DNA of 15,680 nt. It comes from Pseudomonadota bacterium (GTDB lineage: Bacteria > Pseudomonadota > Alphaproteobacteria > Rhizobiales > Rhizobiaceae). The notes beneath the pieces were generated by a model. That model was not told the origin of the DNA, did not search any database, and saw only the letters and a list, made by a program, of their open reading frames with translations. The stretch lies in contig JAEWFU010000144.1 in NCBI GenBank assembly GCA_023388675.1, positions 1 to 15,680 of the forward strand. Reading direction: 5' to 3'. The position numbers and the translations under genes were made by a program. Positions 1-7,253 of the stretch are shown here, in pieces (the first letter of the stretch is position 1; the number at the start of each line of letters is the position of its first letter).

Positions 1-473
1 ATCCGGATTTCCCGTCCTACAATTTCGATGTGATCGACGGCGTGACGTACCGCATCGACCTGTCGCAGCCGGCGAAATATACCTCCAAGGGCGAGTTGCA
101 GAACGCCGATGCGAGCCGCATCGTCGACCTCGAGTTCGACGGCGCGCCGATCGATCCGGAGGCGCGTTTCGTCGTGGCCTCCAACAATTACCGCGCCGGC
201 GGCGGCGGCAATTTCCCGGAGGTCGGCCCCGACAAGGTGGTGTTCGAGGCCCCCGACACCAACCGCGACGTGATCGTGCGCTACATCGTCGAGCAGGGCA
301 CCATCGATCCGAAGGCCGACGCCAACTGGAATTTCGTGCCGCTGGAAGGCACGACCGTCATCTTCGAGACGGGGCCGAAGGCCGAGGCGTTCATGGCGGA
401 GGTCGACGGCGTGGCGATCGAGGCCGCGGGCGAGGGTGCCGACGGTTTCGCCAAGTACCGCATCACGCTTTGA
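1..473 (+). CDS. cpdB: 2',3'-cyclic-nucleotide 2'-phosphodiesterase / 3'-nucleotidase, C-terminal part (5' truncated)
   Basis: Partial gene: the reading frame enters the window with its first full codon at base 3 and stops with TGA at 471-473, giving 156 C-terminal residues. The family is a periplasmic, metal-dependent enzyme that converts 2',3'-cyclic nucleotides to 3'-nucleotides and then to nucleosides for salvage. What is visible is the C-terminal nucleotide-binding domain of the 5'-nucleotidase superfamily. It starts with [17 protein letters not shown], continues with [13 protein letters not shown], the family's nucleotide-base-binding signature, and then has the [13 protein letters not shown] and ANWNFVPL blocks; all of these resemble enterobacterial CpdB as I remember it. 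The N-terminal metallophosphatase domain and signal peptide lie outside the window. A GC-rich hairpin follows the stop. The alternative is a closely related bifunctional UshA/CpdB-type enzyme. Confidence 0.9.
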   Translation, partial: PDFPSYNFDVIDGVTYRIDLSQPAKYTSKGELQNADASRIVDLEFDGAPIDPEARFVVASNNYRAGGGGNFPEVGPDKVVFEAPDTNRDVIVRYIVEQGTIDPKADANWNFVPLEGTTVIFETGPKAEAFMAEVDGVAIEAAGEGADGFAKYRITL

Positions 474-484
474 CGCATTGATCG

Positions 485-504
485 GGACCGGCGGGGGCCG
501 GTCC
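485..504 (+). terminator. Hairpin after cpdB, possible terminator
   Basis: An 8-bp perfect inverted repeat, GGACCGGC / GCCGGTCC, closes a GGGG loop and starts 12 nt after the cpdB stop. The downstream flank has only scattered T residues and no clear U-tract, so it is either a weak intrinsic terminator or a 3'-end protecting hairpin. Confidence 0.4.
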
Positions 505-512
505 GCGGGCTC

Positions 513-539
513 TTGCTTCCGTCGGCGCGGCGATACAAT
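513..539 (+). promoter_or_regulatory. Candidate sigma70-type promoter for the TauE-family gene
   Basis: A good -10 match, TACAAT at 534-539, is preceded by a weak -35, TTGCTT at 513-518, with a short 15-nt spacer. The predicted start would lie about 18 nt before the ATG at 564. It sits just after the cpdB hairpin, which suggests the permease gene has its own promoter. The -35 is poor, so confidence is limited. Confidence 0.35.
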
Positions 540-563
540 CTCTCCGCAGCCGACGGAGGCACG

Positions 564-1307
564 ATGGGCGACCCTTCCACCATTCTCGCGATCTGCGCGA
601 CTTTCCTTCTGGCAGGCTTCGTCAAGGGCGTGGTCGGGCTCGGCCTGCCGACGATCAGCCTGGCGCTGCTGACGGCGGTTCTCGGATTGCCGCAGGCCAT
701 GGCGCTGCTGCTCGTGCCGTCCTTCGCGACTAATCTCTGGCAGGCGCTTGCGGGCGGCAACGCAGCCTCGATCCTGCGGCGCAACTGGCAGTTCTTCACG
801 CTGGCGACGCTGACCGTGTGGATCGGCGCGCTCAGCCTGTCGCGGCTCGACACGGATGTCCTGGCGGGCCTGCTGGGGCTGATCCTCGTGGTCTATGCGG
901 CGCTCAACCTCTCCGGGTTGCGTTTCACCGTGCCGGCGGCGCGCCAGCCATGGGTCGGTTCCGTTTTCGGGGCGACGAACGGCGTGCTGACCGGCATGAC
1001 CGGATCGTTCGTCGTGCCGGGAGTCATGTACCTGCAAGCGACCGGAATGCCGCGCGATGCGCTGGTGCAGGCGATGGGCATCCTGTTCGTGCTGTCCACG
1101 GTGGCGCTGGCGGTCGCGCTCGGCGGCAACGGCCTGCTCAATGCGACGCTTGGCGCCCAGTCGGCGATGGCATTGCTCCCGGCCGTCGCGGGCATGGTGA
1201 TCGGACAGAAGGTGAGGGGCCATCTGTCCGAAGCGCGGTTCCGTATCGCCCTGTTCTCGGCGCTGCTGGCGCTGGGGCTATACCTTCTGCCCAACCTTGC
1301 CGGCTGA
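564..1307 (+). CDS. TauE/SafE-family membrane permease (sulfite/organosulfonate-exporter-like)
   Basis: 247-residue integral membrane protein with about eight hydrophobic segments. It carries the two-fold internal repeat typical of TauE/SafE (formerly DUF81) permeases: GFVKGVVGLGLPTISLALL near residues 19-37 and NGVLTGMTGSFVVPGVM near 139-155, each a glycine-rich entry followed by a helix. The family moves small anions such as sulfite, sulfoacetate or organosulfonates across the inner membrane; the substrate cannot be read from this sequence. I chose ATG 564 because GGAGG lies at 555-559, four bases upstream. An in-frame TTG at 513 is possible but has no such site and overlaps the putative promoter. 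The gene is monocistronic and converges on dctM with only 22 bp between stops. Confidence 0.85.
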   Translation: MGDPSTILAICATFLLAGFVKGVVGLGLPTISLALLTAVLGLPQAMALLLVPSFATNLWQALAGGNAASILRRNWQFFTLATLTVWIGALSLSRLDTDVLAGLLGLILVVYAALNLSGLRFTVPAARQPWVGSVFGATNGVLTGMTGSFVVPGVMYLQATGMPRDALVQAMGILFVLSTVALAVALGGNGLLNATLGAQSAMALLPAVAGMVIGQKVRGHLSEARFRIALFSALLALGLYLLPNLAG

Positions 1308-1329
1308 TCCCCGCAGCGGCGCTCTTCCC

Positions 1330-2646
1330 TCAGCGGTACCAGAGCGCCAGCGACGGGAACAGCAGGACCAGCACCAGCGCCACGGCCTGAAGCCCGATGA
1401 AGGGCAGCAGCGACCTGAATATGGTGCCCAGCGATATGTCCGGCGGCGCGACGCTCTTGAGGTAGAACGCGGCGGGCCCGAAGGGCGGCGACAGGAATGA
1501 GATCTGCATGTTGAGCGCGAACAGTACGCCGAACCAGACCGGGTCGTAACCAAGCTCCTTCACGATCGGCGCGAAGATCGGGATCGTCAGCAGGGCGATG
1601 CCGACCCAGTCGAGGAACATGCCAAGCACGGCCAGGATAAGCATCATCACCAGAATGATGACGATCGGCGTTTCGGACACACCGAGAAGCAGTTCCTTGA
1701 TGAAGTTAATGCCACCCATGAGGTTGTAGACGCCGATCAGTGCCGTGGCGCCGATGCCGATCCAGACGATCATGCCGCAGGTGCGCAGCGTCTGCAGGGA
1801 TGCGTCCAGCATCATCTTCATGGAGAACTCGCCGCGCAGCACCGTCGACAGGATAACCCCCACGACCCCGATGGCCGAGGCCTCGGTGACGGATGCGATG
1901 CCGCCATAGATCGAGCCCAGCACGAAGACGACGACCACAAGCGGCAGGAACAGGCCCTTCAGAAGCTTCAGCTTTTCGGCGAGCGACATCTGCTCCTGCT
2001 GGCTTGCAACCGGCGCCATCTCCGGTCGGAAATAGCCGATGGCGAGCACGTAGGTCGCATAAAGGGCGGCAAGGAGCAGGCCCGGAACGAAGGAGGCAGT
2101 GAACAACTCGGCAATCGATACGCTGGCGGACAGCCCGTAGATGATGAGCACGATGGAGGGCGGGATCATGGTGCCGAGCGCGCCGCCGGCGCAGACGATG
2201 CCGATGGCCAGGCGCCGGTCGTAGCCGAGCCGCAGCATCTGCGGCAGGGCGAGCAGGCCGAGAAGCACGATCTCGCCGCCGATGATGCCCGACATTGCCG
2301 CGAGCACCACGGCCACCAGCAGCGTCTGAACGCCGACGCCGCCGCGGATGCGCCCGCCCACCAGTCGCATCGCGTCGAACAGGTCGCGCGCTATGCCGGA
2401 CCGGTCGAGGATCGACGCCATCAGCACGAACATCGGGATCGACACGAAGACGTACTGCATGATGAAGGAATAGACGCGCGTGGTGACGATCGGCACCGCC
2501 ATCGGGCCGAACCAGCCCAACGCGAAGATCAGCGCCACCAGGATGGTGACGAAAGCCAGCGGCATGCCGGTGAGCAGCAGCACCAGCAGCGTGCCGAACA
2601 TGGCGATGCTGCCGCCGCCGATGCCCAGGGCCTGAAGGTCAAACAT
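1330..2646 (-). CDS. dctM: TRAP transporter large permease subunit, DctM type
   Basis: 438-residue protein with about a dozen hydrophobic segments, the usual size for DctM. This subunit forms the ion-coupled translocation channel of a tripartite ATP-independent periplasmic transporter. Recognisable blocks include GGEIVLLGLLALPQMLRLGY (residues 123-142) and VCAGGALGTMIPPSIVLIIY (151-170), with the proline pair and glycine-rich turn conserved in this family. They look closest to the group with longer DctM proteins annotated as mannitol/chloroaromatic-type TRAP systems. Start ATG 2646 is preceded by AGGAG seven bases upstream; a longer frame to 2694 would extend into dctQ without a better site. 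The start overlaps the dctQ stop by 8 bp, consistent with translational coupling. Last gene of the dctP-dctQ-dctM operon. Confidence 0.93.
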   Translation of the reverse strand: MFDLQALGIGGGSIAMFGTLLVLLLTGMPLAFVTILVALIFALGWFGPMAVPIVTTRVYSFIMQYVFVSIPMFVLMASILDRSGIARDLFDAMRLVGGRIRGGVGVQTLLVAVVLAAMSGIIGGEIVLLGLLALPQMLRLGYDRRLAIGIVCAGGALGTMIPPSIVLIIYGLSASVSIAELFTASFVPGLLLAALYATYVLAIGYFRPEMAPVASQQEQMSLAEKLKLLKGLFLPLVVVVFVLGSIYGGIASVTEASAIGVVGVILSTVLRGEFSMKMMLDASLQTLRTCGMIVWIGIGATALIGVYNLMGGINFIKELLLGVSETPIVIILVMMLILAVLGMFLDWVGIALLTIPIFAPIVKELGYDPVWFGVLFALNMQISFLSPPFGPAAFYLKSVAPPDISLGTIFRSLLPFIGLQAVALVLVLLFPSLALWYR

Positions 2647-3223
2647 CGCCGATCTCCTGCTCCGGGCCGGAACGGTTCGCGTCCGTCGGTCCACGCCGCA
2701 GATGGGCGACGGCCTGGAGCAGGAACTGGATACACATGACGCAGAGAATGATGAACAGCACCGCCTTCACGACCGCCGGCGTCGGCGGGTTCCACGCACT
2801 GCCGCTGGTCTCCAGGTGCATCTGCCCGGTCGGGGTGAAGAAGGCCTTGTAGGCGAAACTCCACGCGGCCCACGCCATCAGCGCGCAGGCCGCGGCGCCG
2901 ACCAGGCTGATGGCGACATCGAGCAGGCGCCGCACGCGCGGCGAGACGGCATCGTAGATGAGCACGACGCGGATATGGCGGTTGGTGCCCAGGCAGTAAG
3001 CTCCACCAAAGGCAAAGCAAAGCGCGGTCAGCGCGGTCGTCGTTTCGTGCACCCAGATGGTTGGCGCATTGAAAACGTAGCGCATCACCACCTCGTAAAA
3101 GGTGAAGGCCGTGATGAGCAGGAAGGCCGCAGCGAAAACAGGCGCCAGCGGAATCAGGAGCCGTGAAAGCGGATCGTGCGCCTCGTCCCGCACTTCCTGG
3201 CGAGGATCGTCCCCGGAAGCCAT
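2639..3223 (-). CDS. dctQ: TRAP transporter small permease subunit, DctQ type
   Basis: 194-residue membrane protein with four hydrophobic segments, near residues 22-48, 62-79, 98-122 and 150-172, the standard DctQ layout. DctQ is the small membrane partner that holds DctM and docks the periplasmic binding protein. The first loop contains YVFNAPTIWVHE, and the second cytoplasmic-side region has NRHIRVVLIYDAVSPRVRRL, a conserved DctQ feature (the His-Ile-Arg-Val block). A GAGGAG ribosome site lies seven bases upstream of ATG 3223. The residues between helices 3 and 4, about 123-150, form a longer insertion than I expect in short DctQ proteins, again in line with the mannitol/chloroaromatic-type subgroup. 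A stem-loop separates it from dctP. Confidence 0.9.
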   Translation of the reverse strand: MASGDDPRQEVRDEAHDPLSRLLIPLAPVFAAAFLLITAFTFYEVVMRYVFNAPTIWVHETTTALTALCFAFGGAYCLGTNRHIRVVLIYDAVSPRVRRLLDVAISLVGAAACALMAWAAWSFAYKAFFTPTGQMHLETSGSAWNPPTPAVVKAVLFIILCVMCIQFLLQAVAHLRRGPTDANRSGPEQEIGDV

Positions 3224-3243
3224 GCCGATTCTCCTCGCGTTGC

Positions 3244-3266
3244 CGGCCGGGCCCGCCGCCCGGCCG
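3244..3266 (-). promoter_or_regulatory. Intercistronic stem-loop between dctP and dctQ
   Basis: A 9-bp perfect inverted repeat, CGGCCGGGC / GCCCGGCCG, has a 5-nt loop and lies in the 66-bp gap between the dctP stop and the dctQ start. On the transcribed strand it is followed by the dctQ ribosome site, not by a U-run, so it is not a classical terminator. Such hairpins commonly stabilise the upstream message or partly attenuate read-through, which would fit a need for more binding protein than membrane subunits. Confidence 0.55.
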
Positions 3267-3289
3267 TGCCAGTCAAAGTCCGATAGACG

Positions 3290-4300
3290 TTAGAGAAGGC
3301 CCGCCGACTTCAGGTAGGTCGTGAGCTTGTCGTAGACTTTCTGCGCGTTCTCCGAGCGCTCGCCGTAAGGCTGCCACTGCTCCTGCGCTATCTGGCGGAA
3401 CTTCTTCTTTTCCTCCTCGGACCAGGTGTGGATGGTCACGTCGCCTTGCGCGCGCAGCTTTTCCGCCACTTCCTCGTCTTTCGCGCGGATGCGCGTGGCC
3501 AGGTCTTCGGCATAATCGCTGACCGACTGGGTGAGGATTTCCTTCAGGTCGTCCGGCATGCCGTCCCAGGTAGCCTTGGTGATCGACACCTCGTTGAGCG
3601 GCAGGGAATGGAAGCCGGGCCAGATCGGATGCTTGGCGACGTCATGGAGGCCCATGGAATCGTTGGTCGCCAGCGTGGTCGCGTCAGCGGCGCTGATGAC
3701 GCCTTTGTCGAGCGAGGTAAAGACCTCGGACTGGGGCAGGTTGACCGGCGAGGCCCCTGCGGCGGCAAAGGCCGACTGCACCATGCCTTCGGGTGCGCGC
3801 ATCTTCACGCCCTTGAAGTCGTCGACGCCGTCGATCGGCACCTTGGAGGGGATGGCCTCGGCGGTCTGCGCGGCCGGGCCGATGAAGTGCACGCCGTAGG
3901 GCGCGAGGATCTCGTTGTAGAGTTCGGTGCCGCCACCGTCGTTGAAGAAGGCGCGCAGTTCCTCGGGGCTCGAATAGGCGCCGACGGGGTTGCCGATCAG
4001 GGCGAAGGCGGCATCCTTGCCGGTGAAATAGGAGCTGTCGGTGATATGGCCGTCGAGAATGCCGGCGCCGACGGCGTCGAGCGTCTCGTTGTATTCGACG
4101 ATCGAACCGACCGGCAGCATCTCCACGGTGATACGCCCGTCCGACAGCTCGCCCAGGTGCTTGGCCCAGTCCTGCTGGACTTCGAAGGCAGCGGTGCCCG
4201 AGGTGTCGCTGCTCTGGAATTTGAGGTTGTAGCTCTCCTGCGCGAACGCCGTCGTTGCCAAGAGGCCTGCGAAAATCGATGCAACCAAAAGTCGCTTCAT
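3290..4300 (-). CDS. dctP: TRAP transporter periplasmic solute-binding protein, DctP family
   Basis: 336-residue secreted protein. Residues 1-20 are a classical signal peptide (MKRLLVASIF, then a hydrophobic run ending AFA before Gln21). The mature part is a DctP-family binding protein: YNLKFQSSDTSGTAAF at the start, ITVEMLPVGSIVEYNETLDAV near 57-77, and KGVKMRAPEGMVQSAF near 163-178. Arg168 in the last block is the family's carboxylate-binding arginine. The ligand is therefore likely an organic acid, but which one cannot be told from sequence. Start ATG 4300 has an AAGGAGGAG site ten bases upstream; the frame stays open upstream only because it overlaps the antisense of other sequence. First gene of the operon, with a palindromic candidate operator 65 bp upstream. 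Confidence 0.93.
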   Translation of the reverse strand: MKRLLVASIFAGLLATTAFAQESYNLKFQSSDTSGTAAFEVQQDWAKHLGELSDGRITVEMLPVGSIVEYNETLDAVGAGILDGHITDSSYFTGKDAAFALIGNPVGAYSSPEELRAFFNDGGGTELYNEILAPYGVHFIGPAAQTAEAIPSKVPIDGVDDFKGVKMRAPEGMVQSAFAAAGASPVNLPQSEVFTSLDKGVISAADATTLATNDSMGLHDVAKHPIWPGFHSLPLNEVSITKATWDGMPDDLKEILTQSVSDYAEDLATRIRAKDEEVAEKLRAQGDVTIHTWSEEEKKKFRQIAQEQWQPYGERSENAQKVYDKLTTYLKSAGLL

Positions 4301-4364
4301 GATGTCTTGTCTCCTCCTTGAGCGTTGCACGACCCCGTTGCGGCGGCCGCGCTTTCTCCCGCTC

Positions 4365-4372
4365 TGTATACA
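4365..4372. promoter_or_regulatory. TGTATACA palindrome, candidate GntR-type operator upstream of dctP
   Basis: A perfect 8-bp palindrome, TGTATACA, lies in the 148-bp gap between cfa and dctP, with a second palindrome, TTCATGAA, at 4377-4384. FadR/VanR-subfamily GntR repressors often bind GTATAC-centred palindromes, and TRAP operons are often under such regulators. On the - strand the same bases include TATACA, which could serve as a -10 element, so a bound repressor would cover it. No regulator gene is present in this window. Confidence 0.3.
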
Positions 4373-4448
4373 TCCTTTCATGAAGGCGTGCGGCAGATCA
4401 ATAGGCGAGGGCGAGGAGGGACGGCCAAGCGCCGGCCCGCCTTGCGCC

Positions 4449-5705
4449 TCAAGCCTTGTAGATGACCTGGCGCACGTCGATATATTCGGCCCGGAAGCCG
4501 GCCTCGCAGTAATGCAGGTAGAACTCCCACAGCTTGCGGAAGCGGTCGTCGAAGCCGAGCGGCACGATCTTTTCCCATGACCCACGGAAGCGCGTGCGCC
4601 ACTCGGCCAGCGTGCGGGCGTAGTCCTGTGGAAAGATGCGTTCGCGCGCAAAGGTGAGGCCGTGGTCGGCGCCCAGCGCCTTGAGGATCGACGGAGTCGG
4701 CAGCATGCCGCCGGGGAAAACGTAGCGCTGGATGAAATCCGGCCTTGCCCGATAGCGCTGGAACGCATGTTCCTTGATGGTGATGATCTGCATGCCGGCC
4801 GTGCCGCCGGCCTTGAGGCAATCCTTCACCTTGCCGAAGAAGACGGGCCAGTATTTTTCGCCGACCGCCTCGAACATCTCGATCGAGGCGATGCGGTCGT
4901 AGCGACCGGTCTCGTCGCGATAGTCCTGGAATTTGATGTCGACGCGATCCGACAATCCGGCCCGCGCGATGCGCGCCTTGGCGAAGTCATGCTGCTCGCG
5001 GCTGATCGTCAGGCCGGTGACGCGGCAGCCGATCTCGCGCGCGACGAATTCGGCGAATCCGCCCCAGCCGCACCCGATCTCCAGTACGTGATCGCCGGGG
5101 CCGATGCCCGCATCCTGCGCCAGCGCCCGGTATTTGGCTGCCTGCGCGCTTTCTAGATCGTTGGCGCCAGTTGAGTAAAGCGCCGACGAGTAGGTCATCG
5201 AAGGGTCGAGCCATTCCCGATAAAAGGCGTTGCCCAGATCGTAGTGGGCGGAGATGTTGCGCTTCGAGCCGGTTGGCGTGTTCTGGTTGAGCCAGTGGCG
5301 AACGCGCTGGAGTGCCGTGAGCAGCCAGCTCGCGCCACCGGCAACGGTTTCGCCGGCCTCCTCGTTGATGACGAAAAGCTCGAGCAGCGTGGTGACGTCG
5401 GGACTTTCCCAGTCGCCATCCATGTAGGATTCGGCGACGCCGATGGTCGCGCCGGTGAAGGCGCGGCCGGGCAGGCTCCAGTTGTGCAGAATCACCTCGC
5501 CATGCGGGCCAGGGGCATTGCCGCCCATCGCCAGCACCAGGCCTTCGGGCGTGCGCACGGTGAGCGAGCCGCGCGGCAGGCCCATCGCGACGGACAGCAT
5601 CATGCGGGCACGGGCGGGCAGGCCGCGCGTGACTTCCGCAAAGTTGGAGGCGTCGAGCCTGATAGCAGGCTCGACGCCGGAAATGCCCGGAGTTGCTGCC
5701 GACAT
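4449..5705 (-). CDS. cfa: Cyclopropane-fatty-acyl-phospholipid synthase-family SAM methyltransferase
   Basis: 418-residue protein. The family transfers a methylene or methyl group from S-adenosylmethionine onto the double bond of unsaturated phospholipid acyl chains at the inner membrane. Order of parts: an N-terminal lipid-interaction domain (about 1-145), then HYDLGNAFYREWLDP (154-168), SAM motif I VLEIGCGWGGF (207-217), LTISREQ (232-238), QDYRDETGRYDRI (260-272), EMFEAVG (276-282), YVFPGGMLP (328-336) and a C-terminal helix region with FRAEYIDVRQVIY. Start ATG 5705 has AGGGGA seven bases upstream; the frame is open to 5936 but the extension looks non-coding. By eye against E. coli Cfa, two bicarbonate-binding residues are replaced (see findings), so the product may be a methylated rather than a cyclopropane acid. 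It is a stand-alone gene, upstream of dctPQM on the same strand but 148 bp away. Confidence 0.88.
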   Translation of the reverse strand: MSAATPGISGVEPAIRLDASNFAEVTRGLPARARMMLSVAMGLPRGSLTVRTPEGLVLAMGGNAPGPHGEVILHNWSLPGRAFTGATIGVAESYMDGDWESPDVTTLLELFVINEEAGETVAGGASWLLTALQRVRHWLNQNTPTGSKRNISAHYDLGNAFYREWLDPSMTYSSALYSTGANDLESAQAAKYRALAQDAGIGPGDHVLEIGCGWGGFAEFVAREIGCRVTGLTISREQHDFAKARIARAGLSDRVDIKFQDYRDETGRYDRIASIEMFEAVGEKYWPVFFGKVKDCLKAGGTAGMQIITIKEHAFQRYRARPDFIQRYVFPGGMLPTPSILKALGADHGLTFARERIFPQDYARTLAEWRTRFRGSWEKIVPLGFDDRFRKLWEFYLHYCEAGFRAEYIDVRQVIYKA

Positions 5706-6117
5706 GGTTGCGTCCCCTGTGATCCGTTGCGGCACGGACTTGCCTCGCGGCATGTCGCCCGAAAGACAAGCGTTTTCAGGCAACAATCTGTCATGCGATC
5801 GCGCAATTCTGCAAGGGGCTGGACCAACCGCTGCTGCCACGCCGGCAAAAGGAATTCGTGGGTTTGGCCCCGGTCTCGTCGGTGCTGCCCCGTTTTGGGA
5901 CAGGGCGGCGGGCATGTCGCTTGCTTCGTCGTCCATGTCGGCACATGCCGGCCCTGACGGGGGTCCATGGGGCGAACGTCAGGAAAGGGTCTGCCGGGGA
6001 ACGCGGGCGGGGGCGCCCCGGCAGGCTCTCGACACGACGATGCGAAGTCGCGGGAACGAACAAAGCGAAACAAAAATTGTTGAGGGTGGGCCAAGCGTCC
6101 GCTTCTACTATGTGTCG
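5706..6117. other. 412-bp divergent spacer between cfa and the three-gene membrane locus
   Basis: No convincing gene: several frames are open because of high GC, but none has a ribosome site plus recognisable protein content. The stretch must hold promoters for both flanking units. A GCGATCGC palindrome occurs at 5794-5801, a smaller hairpin at 5886-5902 (TGCCCC/GGGACA arms with one G-T pair), and a long stem-loop at 5986-6029. Confidence 0.6.
5986..6029. repeat. 14-bp stem-loop in the divergent spacer
   Basis: The core is a 9-bp perfect inverted repeat, CTGCCGGGG at 5991-5999 and CCCCGGCAG at 6016-6024. It extends outward to 14 pairs with two G-T wobbles and encloses a 16-nt G-rich loop. 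It lies about 90 bp before the + strand operon and about 280 bp before cfa. No U-tract follows on the + strand; on the - strand a short ACCCTTTCCT follows, so a weak terminator in that direction is conceivable. Confidence 0.5.
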
Positions 6118-6708
6118 ATGGTTCGACATTCGCTGGGATCGACGGTCCGCCAGATCTGGGTTCGCATATTCGCCGTAATCGGCATTGCCGCCGCCATTGT
6201 CGTTGCCTGGTGGATGAAGGTCGAAGACGCGCGCGTGCCGGACGCACCGCCGCAAATCGCCTTTGGCGAGCCCGTCAACGTAGGGCGCGCCGTCTTCACG
6301 CCGCAGAAGCTCACCATCGAGAATGCAGCGCCCTCAGCAATGGCCGGCTCGCAGGACGGCCGGAAACTCGTCCTCACGGGCCAGCTCGAGAACGTGACGG
6401 GCGCGAGCCAGGTGGGGGTATTCGGCGAGCCTGACGCACTGCCTTCGCTCTCCTCGGGCGGCGCGGGCTTTCCACCGCCCAACGTCTATCTGCTCCGCGA
6501 CAGGGAACTGCTGAGACAGATCGAACCGCGCATACGCGAGGATGTAGCGATCGTCTGGGACATTCCGAACGGTTGGCGCGAGCAGGATGTGAGGATCGAA
6601 TTCGCCGTGCAGCAGTTCAAGCTCAAGGACAATCTTTATGCGAAGGCAAGCTGGCTGGGGTTCTATCCCGCCGGCACTTTGAGCACACGGCCGGAGCCCG
6701 GCGCATGA
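6118..6708 (+). CDS. Single-pass membrane protein with beta-rich extracytoplasmic domain, function unknown (locus gene 1)
   Basis: 196-residue protein I do not recognise by name. Residues 14-33 (WVRIFAVIGIAAAIVVAWWM) form one membrane anchor after a short basic N-terminus, which predicts a cytoplasmic N-terminus and an outside C-terminal domain. That domain alternates short hydrophobic strands: KLVLTGQLENVTG near 84-96, then PPNVYLLRD, then EDVAIVWDIPNGW and VRIEFAVQQFKL. Its layout resembles DUF4352-like immunoglobulin-type domains, an impression by eye only. Start choice is uncertain: ATG 6118 has no Shine-Dalgarno site, and TACTAT at 6106-6111 sits where a -10 box would put the transcript start on the ATG itself. 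An in-frame ATG at 6040 is the alternative. The stop overlaps the next start as ATGA. Confidence 0.65.
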   Translation: MVRHSLGSTVRQIWVRIFAVIGIAAAIVVAWWMKVEDARVPDAPPQIAFGEPVNVGRAVFTPQKLTIENAAPSAMAGSQDGRKLVLTGQLENVTGASQVGVFGEPDALPSLSSGGAGFPPPNVYLLRDRELLRQIEPRIREDVAIVWDIPNGWREQDVRIEFAVQQFKLKDNLYAKASWLGFYPAGTLSTRPEPGA

Positions 6709-7253
6709 GCCATCTCGCCAATCTCGTGGTCTTCGTGCTCGGCGGCGCGATGCTGGGAACGATGATGAACACGCTGCCAGGCTACGACAGCAGCTTCCAA
6801 TCCTTCACCGTTCTTGCCGACGAAAACGGCGTCGGGCGCGGGCGGGTGTTCACGGCCGAACTGACCGGCCTCAGATCGGCCGGGGCGATTTCCTATGCGC
6901 AATACGGCAAGGAGGTCGTTCGGGATACCTCCGCGACCTTTCTGATCGCCGACCTTTCGCTTACGGCGCGACAGGAGTCGCGGCAGGTCGAGGCGGTCTG
7001 GATCGGCGCGACGGGTCGCCAATACGGTCAGTCGGCTCGTCTCGAAGACGCGCCCCGCACCCTCTCCTCGGCACGGTTCGAGCCACTGCTGAACGATCGG
7101 GCACTTGCCGTGTTCGAACTGCCCGACGACGAGATCGTCGGCGGGCGGCTGGTGCTGATGGCGCGCGGCAGCCTGATCATGGACAGCACCGTGTATTTTG
7201 CTGCGCCTGCGACATTACCTGAACGGCAGCCCATGCTGAGGCTTGAACAATGA
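6705..7253 (+). CDS. Single-pass membrane protein with beta-rich extracytoplasmic domain, function unknown (locus gene 2)
   Basis: 182-residue protein of unknown function. The N-terminus MSHLANLVVFVLGGAMLGTM is one anchor or uncleaved signal. The rest is predicted outside and shows strand-like blocks: GRVFTAELTGLRSAG near 47-60, SATFLIADLSLTARQ (76-90), VEAVWIGATGRQYGQSARL (95-113), a spaced loop with RFEPLL, then ALAVFELPDDEIVGGRLVLM (133-152). The strand order, with a charged/aromatic turn before a final ELP-type strand, is what DUF4352-like domains look like, and it parallels genes 1 and 3. It is joined to both neighbours by 4-bp ATGA overlaps, which implies co-translation and a joint role. 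ATG 6705 is the only start that makes sense, since the open frame upstream runs inside gene 1. Confidence 0.7.
   Translation: MSHLANLVVFVLGGAMLGTMMNTLPGYDSSFQSFTVLADENGVGRGRVFTAELTGLRSAGAISYAQYGKEVVRDTSATFLIADLSLTARQESRQVEAVWIGATGRQYGQSARLEDAPRTLSSARFEPLLNDRALAVFELPDDEIVGGRLVLMARGSLIMDSTVYFAAPATLPERQPMLRLEQ

Noticed and set aside
3428..4321. 297-residue + strand open frame opposite dctP
   Set aside because: It is the antisense shadow of a clear DctP coding sequence with signal peptide and ribosome site, and has no recognisable domain.
5706..5936. 77-residue N-terminal extension of the Cfa-family protein
   Set aside because: The extension has no family similarity and no ribosome site, whereas ATG 5705 has AGGGGA at proper spacing and gives a normal-length protein.
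6040..6070. GGAAC at 6053-6057 as an EcfG general-stress promoter -35
   Set aside because: The nearest GTT is 21 bp away, too far for the usual 16-17 bp spacing.
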